NCBI GenBank assembly: GCA_045537555.1
Contig: JAZSPR010000168.1
Span: 1-11,311 of the forward strand
Direction of reading: 5' to 3'
Source: UBA1081 sp045537555
GTDB taxonomy: Bacteria; Bacillota; Clostridia; Oscillospirales; Acutalibacteraceae
Length of the DNA stretch: 11,311 nucleotides
The first letter of the stretch is position 1. Each line of letters starts with the position of its first letter. The translations under genes and the position numbers were made by a program. This document shows positions 7,244 to 11,311 of the stretch, piece after piece. The notes beneath the pieces were generated by a model. The model was not told the origin of the DNA and did not search any database. It was given only the letters and a program-made list of their open reading frames with translations.

Positions 7244-8239
7244 ATGAATTACAATGGCTACAAATGGTATGTGGGTGTACCTCATTGTCACACAGTTGCT
7301 TCTGACGGCGGTTTAACCCTGGAACAGGTTATTGAAAAAGCAAAAAAGAGTAAACTTGATTTTCTTATAATTACCGACCATAATGTTAACTGCAAAGATT
7401 TTCCCGAAGTCGATGATTTAACCCTCATTTACGGTGCGGAACTTTCAAAACATGGTGGCCATTGCAATATGTGGGGTGTAAAGGATGTTATAGACCAGGA
7501 GGATTATGACACCTGCGAAACCTATGAGGACTTTTTGAGAATAAAGAACGAGGCAAAAAAACGAGGTGCCGTAATTTGCATGAATCATCCTCATTGCAAA
7601 CAATGTCCCTGGAGATGGGAAAAGAATGCGGCGGATGTTGATGTTCTCGAAGTCTGGAATGCTCCCACGCATTTTGATAACCTTGAATGCACCGAATGGT
7701 GGCATGAGCAGATGAGAAACGGTCACAAATTACCCATTGTAGGCGGAAGTGATTATCACAGAGATTACGTTGTCACAAATCTTCTGACATGGCCCGTTAC
7801 ATATGTTTATGCAAAATCAGATTCTCCCGAAGATATACTTGATGCGATTGTTAAAGGCCACACAACCATTTGCTTTACTGTCGGAACAACATTTATTGAC
7901 ATAACATGCGGTGATGCTGTTTTAGGTGATACTGTAAAACTTAATGAAGATACAACCGTTACAATAAACGTTAATAAGCTCAGGAAAAATCACAAACTGA
8001 TTGTTTTTGATAAAGACGGTGAATGCTTTACACATACTGCAAAGAAAACAGGTGATTTTTCTGTTACTCTCCCTGTAAAAAAAGACGGCTTCTTATGTGC
8101 TCACGTGGTTTTTGAACCTGGATTTATATACAGCAAAATACATGATATTGCAATTGCATCAAGAATTCCCGAGCAAAAGGGTATGGATTTACCGCCCTTG
8201 ATTTTTGCCCAGAGCGGAGCAATTTTTTTCGAAAAATAA
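7244..8239 (+). CDS. PHP-domain metal-dependent phosphoesterase
   Basis: This 331-residue protein is a PHP (polymerase and histidinol phosphatase) domain enzyme, a cytoplasmic multi-metal phosphoesterase fold. Visible metal-site residues are His14 and His16 (PHCHT), Asp21, Asp45-His46 (ITDHN), Glu66 (GAELS), His73, His115/His117 (NHPH), and Asp170 and His172 (GSDYH). The C-terminal part, from about residue 190, looks like the beta-rich tail of CehA/McbA-like PHP proteins. The ATG at 7244 is preceded by AAGGAG at an 8-base spacing. The gene is transcribed divergently from the phosphodiesterase operon across a shared 230-base promoter region, which suggests joint control. The likely substrate is a small phosphate ester, perhaps the product of the other phosphoesterases, but this is inference. 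A terminator follows at 8555. Confidence 0.87.
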   Translation: MNYNGYKWYVGVPHCHTVASDGGLTLEQVIEKAKKSKLDFLIITDHNVNCKDFPEVDDLTLIYGAELSKHGGHCNMWGVKDVIDQEDYDTCETYEDFLRIKNEAKKRGAVICMNHPHCKQCPWRWEKNAADVDVLEVWNAPTHFDNLECTEWWHEQMRNGHKLPIVGGSDYHRDYVVTNLLTWPVTYVYAKSDSPEDILDAIVKGHTTICFTVGTTFIDITCGDAVLGDTVKLNEDTTVTINVNKLRKNHKLIVFDKDGECFTHTAKKTGDFSVTLPVKKDGFLCAHVVFEPGFIYSKIHDIAIASRIPEQKGMDLPPLIFAQSGAIFFEK

Positions 8240-8332
8240 CTTGGGGTGAAAAGATATAAATGGAATGTATCTGAATAAAAATAACCTGCAAAGGAATGAA
8301 ACCCATGAAGCATGAGGAAAGAAAACAATACC

Positions 8333-8404
8333 GACTATTATTATATTCGCTGTCGCCTCACAGACGGACGTTACGCATGGAGCAGTCCGATATGGGTAGA
8401 ATAA
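8333..8404 (+). pseudogene. C-terminal remnant of a second PHP-type (CehA/McbA-like) gene
   Basis: One frame here reads DYYYIRCRLTD followed by GRYAWSSPIWVE and a TAA stop at 8402-8404. The YYY(V/I)R...DG..AWSSPIWV pattern is, to my knowledge, the usual carboxy end of CehA/McbA-like PHP proteins. The frame is blocked by a TGA at 8306-8308 and no domain precedes it, so only the tail survives. It is not the displaced end of the intact PHP gene, which already has a complete tail ending in a comparable strand. The stretch between the two, 8240-8332, shows nothing recognisable. An overlapping 36-codon frame starting at 8305 resembles no family I know. Confidence 0.5.
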
Positions 8405-8528
8405 ATTCTATTTGATATTCAGAAATGCAATGAAACAGTCAGAAACATCACAGGGTACTCTCCCACTCTTTTCAGAGCAACTGCAGAATATTGAACCACC
8501 GCCAACGGTTGAAAATGGCTGTATATAG
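8405..8528 (+). pseudogene. Degenerate second copy of the deacetylase 3' end
   Basis: This stretch aligns closely with 324-509 of the deacetylase gene. They share the 19-mer ttgatattcagaaatgcaa, then the conserved motif region encoding ITG.SPTLFRA, and finally the shared end CAACGGTTG.AAATGGCT..ATATAG. Relative to the first copy it lacks roughly 60 bases covering the RAPSGSYDN-to-QWDV part, and its first frame hits a TGA at 8492-8494. It abuts the PHP tail remnant directly and is followed by the same type of terminator. It is non-functional as a protein. Confidence 0.8.
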
Positions 8529-8554
8529 GGCTTTTTGAAGCACTAAAACTAACG

Positions 8555-8582
8555 AACGGAGCAGAAAATCTGCTCCGTTTTT
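8555..8582 (+). terminator. Hairpin terminator shared by PHP gene and remnants
   Basis: An 11-bp perfect stem AACGGAGCAGA / TCTGCTCCGTT (8555-8565 and 8569-8579) with a 3-base loop is followed by TTT. The outer stem sequence equals that of the terminator at 536-565, so it belongs to the duplicated deacetylase end. It should end transcription of the PHP gene. The following 8583-8640 shows nothing further that I can support. Confidence 0.85.
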
Positions 8583-8640
8583 GCGTAATATGTTCAACAA
8601 CAAGTTTTATTTGTGGTTGTGTATATTAAACAACTGATCT

Positions 8641-10032
8641 TTATTCCGCAGACTTGATCACAATCCCCTGACCGGCGGCGATGTCAAGCTCGATCTGACC
8701 TGTGCAGACATTCGCATTGCAGATGAAGCGGTTGCCATCGGGCGTAATTTCATAAACGTTCGCTCCGGTGAACGCTGCGTCGGGAACATTCCATTTACCG
8801 CTCTTTCCGTTTTCGGAATAGGCGACGAAGGTTTTATTATCTTCGGTCAGCGGCAGAATCACATCATTGCCCTGCTTGAGCACGATGCCGTTCTTCGTAA
8901 TGGACTTGTCTTCAGCACGGCTGATGACGCCGTCCGCAAACTGCACGGTATACTTCTTCTCATACTCTGCATCAGTGTTTTCCGTGTAGCTGAGTCGCTT
9001 ATAGCGGTTGAGGTAAACATAAGGCACATGATAGGTGCAGAATTCTTTGATGAACACAGAACCCCATACATCGGCGTTATTTCCATTCTTCATCCAGATA
9101 TCCTCGCCGTGCATCGTACCATAGAACACAGGAATCAGCGACTTGTCGTTGAGATGACCGCTGTAAATGGAAGGATCGATGTCGATACACTCCTGTATGC
9201 TTACCTGACTGGTCCACCAGGTTGCGGGAATCTTGCCCAGTGTATGTATAGGCATGTCTTCCCAACGGGTCTCAGTCATATCTTCACCCGCCTGCGCATA
9301 CATTTTGCGGTTGGGATGGGTGATGGATTCATTGCGGAAATGATCCTCGCGGTAGGTATATTCACTGGTAACTTCAATTCCGAGGGAATAGATGTAGTCC
9401 AGCATCTTATCGCGGGCTTCATTCTGTTCCTCAATATAAGTCTTGGGATTCAGACTTTCGGCAATGCAGAAGTTGTCCAGATGCACAGTACCGGCTTCAC
9501 GGATGGGAAGCACTTCGCAGAAGCGATCAAACAACCGTTTGAAAATTCCGCTCTCCCAGAGTTGCTTGTAAGATGTCTTATAGCAGTTGCGATTGTTCAG
9601 AATCTGAAGCACGGCAGGCTTTCCTTCAATGTCATTGCAAATGGCGTTTGCCGCAGCAAGTTCATCGAAAATACCCTCCTCCGAAACGACGTCAGAAACG
9701 TTGGCATGCACACTGACAACAGTATTATACTTCTTCGACTCTTCAATCAGCCACAGGATGCTATCGCGTCCGGTTGCGTCGCAGTCACGCTTGAGAAAGT
9801 CATTGACAACCTCCATTTCAGGCCAGCAGTCGTCGTGACCTAATCCCTGCCAGCCGACGAGGTAGACAATCTTCTGAATGCCCTGAGTGATATTGTCCAC
9901 AGCCTTGATGATTTCCAGCGCCTGTTCAAAGTTAATAAGCACCTTTGAGCAGTTATTCGGATAATCCGGCTCAGAGAGAAACATCTTCATCCAAAGAGTC
10001 TTTGAATAATTATAGTTGAACTTGAAATGCAT
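8641..10032 (-). CDS. GH101-like TIM-barrel glycosidase, short form
   Basis: This 463-residue protein resembles the catalytic region of the endo-alpha-N-acetylgalactosaminidase (GH101) group, which releases core-1 disaccharides from mucin-type glycans. Supporting stretches are IVYLVGWQGLGHDD (about 55-68), VSVHANVSD (about 106-114), TVHLDNF (Asp186) and VTSEYTYRED (Glu224). By analogy with the Asp/Glu pair of GH101, about 32-33 residues apart, Asp186 and Glu224 are candidate nucleophile and acid/base, here 38 apart. Residues from about 360 onward look like a beta-sandwich tail. Known GH101 enzymes are secreted, multi-domain and over 1000 residues long; this one is short and has no signal peptide, so it may act inside the cell on imported oligosaccharides. 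The ATG at 10032 has GAGGAG 9 bases upstream. It is transcribed divergently from the GH43-like gene. Family assignment is from recalled motifs and is moderate. Confidence 0.55.
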   Translation of the reverse strand: MHFKFNYNYSKTLWMKMFLSEPDYPNNCSKVLINFEQALEIIKAVDNITQGIQKIVYLVGWQGLGHDDCWPEMEVVNDFLKRDCDATGRDSILWLIEESKKYNTVVSVHANVSDVVSEEGIFDELAAANAICNDIEGKPAVLQILNNRNCYKTSYKQLWESGIFKRLFDRFCEVLPIREAGTVHLDNFCIAESLNPKTYIEEQNEARDKMLDYIYSLGIEVTSEYTYREDHFRNESITHPNRKMYAQAGEDMTETRWEDMPIHTLGKIPATWWTSQVSIQECIDIDPSIYSGHLNDKSLIPVFYGTMHGEDIWMKNGNNADVWGSVFIKEFCTYHVPYVYLNRYKRLSYTENTDAEYEKKYTVQFADGVISRAEDKSITKNGIVLKQGNDVILPLTEDNKTFVAYSENGKSGKWNVPDAAFTGANVYEITPDGNRFICNANVCTGQIELDIAAGQGIVIKSAE

Positions 10033-10065
10033 ACAATCATACTCCTCGATATTTCATATAATCTT

Positions 10066-10094
10066 AGTATAACATTATACAAAAGCATTTGCAA
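10066..10094 (-). promoter_or_regulatory. Promoter of the GH101-like gene
   Basis: On the minus strand, TTGCAA (10094-10089), a 17-base spacer and TATACT (10071-10066) match sigma-A boxes, about 34 bases before the start codon at 10032. Confidence 0.55.
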
Positions 10095-10147
10095 TACTGT
10101 TTACAAGCTGGTCTTTCCACATCAGATGTATGGCGTTCTTCTGATAA

Positions 10148-10167
10148 ACTTCCGTCTTGACGGATGT
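10148..10167. promoter_or_regulatory. Candidate operator palindrome at the GH43 promoter
   Basis: TCCGTC-TT-GACGGA (10151-10164) is a perfect inverted repeat, and it extends by two more pairs with one mismatch to 10148-10167. It overlaps the -35 box TTGACG of the promoter at 10157-10185, where a bound repressor would block polymerase. The regulator is not in the window. Confidence 0.45.
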
Positions 10168-10185
10168 AAAGTTCTGTGCTATATT
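10157..10185 (+). promoter_or_regulatory. Promoter of the GH43-like gene
   Basis: TTGACG (10157-10162), a 17-base spacer and TATATT (10180-10185) form a good sigma-A match. The predicted leader is about 45 bases to the ATG at 10237. Confidence 0.6.
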
Positions 10186-10203
10186 GCACTTGACATCAAA
10201 ATG

Positions 10204-10218
10204 AAAATCACTGATTTT
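10204..10218. promoter_or_regulatory. Perfect 7-1-7 palindrome in the GH43 leader
   Basis: AAAATCA-C-TGATTTT lies just downstream of the predicted start site and just before the ribosome site AAAGGAGG (10221-10228). It could be an operator. The single-base spacer makes a stable RNA hairpin unlikely, and chance is possible in AT-rich DNA. Confidence 0.35.
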
Positions 10219-10236
10219 ACAAAGGAGGATTTTTCA

Positions 10237-11133
10237 ATGAAACTTCAGGATATCCAGATGCGCGATCCATATATTTTCGTCGAGGACGGACGTTACATAA
10301 TGGTCGGTACCACCGATCCAAGCTGCTGGGCAGAGGTTGGCTACGGCTTCAACGCCTTTGTGAGCAATGATCTCATTGATTGGACACCGATGGGCTCCGT
10401 ATTTAAAAAGAGTTCCGACTTTTGGGCAACCAAAAACTTCTGGGCACCCGAACTACATAAATTCGGCGGCTGCTACTATCTGCTTGCTTCCTTCAAATCG
10501 AACGACCGCTGCCGTGCTACCTGTGCTCTGAAATCTGATTCGCCGCTGGGTCCTTTCCGACCCTTTGGCGCAGACCGGTTGACTCCGAAGGACTGGGAAT
10601 GTCTTGACGGTACGCTGCATGTGGATGAAAGCGGCAAGCCGTGGCTGGTATTCTGCCATGAATGGGTGCAGGTAGGCGACGGCGAAATGTGTGCAGTTCC
10701 GCTGAGGGATGATCTTTCCGGTTCTGACGGCGAGCCTGTCGTGCTTTTCCGTGCTTCCGAAGCCAAGTGGGTTGTCGAAATCCACAGTGGCGACATCTGT
10801 GGCAGTGTGACGGACGGTCCGTTCATGTTCAAAAACGCATCCGGACAGCTGTGCATGCTGTGGAGCAGCAATGGCGCGGAGGGCTATGCCATCAGCTATG
10901 CAGTCAGTGAAGGTGATGTTCTCGGCCCGTGGAAGCAGACTGACGAGCCCTTATTCGGCAAGGACGGCGGACACGGCATGCTGTTCACCTCCCTTGAAGG
11001 TCAGCTCATGCTTTCGATTCATTCTCCCAACAATACGCCCTGCGAACGCCCGCTGTTCATCCCCGTGAAGCTCACTCAAGACGGTCTGGTTCGCGCAGAT
11101 CAGAACAAAACCAACATCCTGTGTACAGAGTAA
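10237..11133 (+). CDS. GH43-like glycosidase (arabinofuranosidase/xylosidase type)
   Basis: This 298-residue protein fits a single five-bladed beta-propeller domain of glycoside hydrolase family 43, enzymes that remove arabinose or xylose from plant glycans. Asp10 in MRDPYIF is the expected general base, WAPELH (69-74) is a family landmark, and Asp124 in LDGTLH is the expected pKa-tuning residue. GGHGMLF (His246) is also typical. The expected general acid Glu is replaced by Asp193 in VTDGPFMF; I believe a TDGP subgroup exists, so this may be natural. No signal peptide is seen, which suggests cytoplasmic action on imported oligosaccharides. The ATG at 10237 has AAAGGAGG 8 bases upstream; the open frame runs 70 codons further, but across the promoter. 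It is followed after 30 bases by a further glycosidase gene, probably in the same operon. Confidence 0.78.
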   Translation: MKLQDIQMRDPYIFVEDGRYIMVGTTDPSCWAEVGYGFNAFVSNDLIDWTPMGSVFKKSSDFWATKNFWAPELHKFGGCYYLLASFKSNDRCRATCALKSDSPLGPFRPFGADRLTPKDWECLDGTLHVDESGKPWLVFCHEWVQVGDGEMCAVPLRDDLSGSDGEPVVLFRASEAKWVVEIHSGDICGSVTDGPFMFKNASGQLCMLWSSNGAEGYAISYAVSEGDVLGPWKQTDEPLFGKDGGHGMLFTSLEGQLMLSIHSPNNTPCERPLFIPVKLTQDGLVRADQNKTNILCTE

Positions 11134-11163
11134 TGCCCTGCACATGTTTCAGGAGGGAAAATT

Positions 11164-11311
11164 ATGCTGTATCCTAAGAAAAAAGAACCGCTTACACCCG
11201 AACTTTTCCGGAATCCTACCAGCGAATACCGTGCCGCGCCATTCTGGTCGTGGAATACCAAGCTGGATACCGACGAGTTGTGCTGGCAGATCGAGCAGCT
11301 GAAAAAGATGG
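11164..11311 (+). CDS. Large glycosidase N-terminus (GH106 / alpha-L-rhamnosidase-like), cut by window end
   Basis: Only the first 49 codons are present. The stretch SEYRAAPFWSWNTKLDTDEL followed by CWQIEQLKKM matches the start common to large glycosyl hydrolases annotated as GH106-like or alpha-L-rhamnosidase-like, where FWSWN and a QI..MK helix open the TIM barrel. No signal peptide precedes it. AGGAGG stands 8 bases before the ATG at 11164, 30 bases after the GH43-like stop, so the two are probably co-transcribed. The length and active site lie outside the window, so activity cannot be judged. Confidence 0.6.
   Translation, partial: MLYPKKKEPLTPELFRNPTSEYRAAPFWSWNTKLDTDELCWQIEQLKKM

Noticed and set aside
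8305..8415. Small plus-strand open frame of 36 codons between the PHP gene and the remnant
   Set aside because: Its ribosome site is weakly spaced and the overlapping frame encodes the recognisable PHP-type tail, so this frame is probably spurious.
324..8582. Composite transposon or integrative element bounded by the deacetylase repeats
   Set aside because: No transposase, integrase, terminal inverted repeats or target-site duplication can be seen; the repeats are gene ends, so only a recombination scar is claimed.
8590..8632. Weak inverted repeat near the end of the GH101-like gene as a minus-strand terminator
   Set aside because: The arms are imperfect and AT-rich with a long loop and no T-run in the needed direction.
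9028..9843. Long plus-strand open frame of 271 codons opposite the GH101-like gene
   Set aside because: It lies entirely antisense within a gene with clear barrel motifs, has no ribosome site in a plausible place, and its translation resembles no family; it is a by-product of the GC-richer coding strand.
10027..10236. N-terminal extension of the GH43-like protein by 70 residues
   Set aside because: It would run through promoter boxes on both strands, while AAAGGAGG clearly supports the ATG at 10237.

Overview
The window looks like accessory DNA from a gut-type member of the Firmicutes, class Clostridia. It has strong GGAGG-type ribosome binding sites, near-consensus sigma-A promoters with 17-base spacers, a BspA-type leucine-rich repeat protein, a GPH-like sugar transporter and tightly packed catabolic genes. 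No rRNA, tRNA, CRISPR array, transposase or integrase is visible.

Layout. (1) 3-509: the 3' part of a plus-strand polysaccharide deacetylase that ends early, followed by a hairpin terminator. (2) 7009 down to 584: a compact minus-strand operon of six genes, in transcription order: a cytoplasmic type I phosphodiesterase, a membrane-anchored LRR protein, a GPH/MFS-like transporter, a calcineurin-type metallophosphoesterase, a right-handed beta-helix protein without a signal peptide, and a second, membrane-anchored type I phosphodiesterase. (3) 7244-8239: a divergent PHP-domain phosphoesterase with its own promoter. (4) 8240-8640: a gene graveyard holding the last codons of a second PHP-type gene, then a degraded second copy of the deacetylase 3' end with the same terminator stem. 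(5) 8641-11311: a visibly GC-richer glycosidase region with a minus-strand short GH101-like enzyme, a divergent GH43-like enzyme and the start of a large GH106-like glycosidase.

How the genes may work together. Regions 2 and 3 bring four predicted phosphoesterases from three unrelated superfamilies together with one transporter, a surface LRR protein and a beta-helix carbohydrate-type protein. The simplest reading is uptake and breakdown of a phosphate-diester-containing glycan or glycoside: one anchored phosphodiesterase acts outside, the transporter imports, and three phosphoesterases plus the beta-helix protein act inside. The substrate cannot be read from sequence, and I do not recognise this combination as a described system. 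The module is bracketed by two copies of the same deacetylase 3' end and terminator, about 8 kb apart, which suggests insertion or rearrangement at a duplicated gene end. Region 5 appears to be a separate glycan-use locus with intracellular glycosidases.
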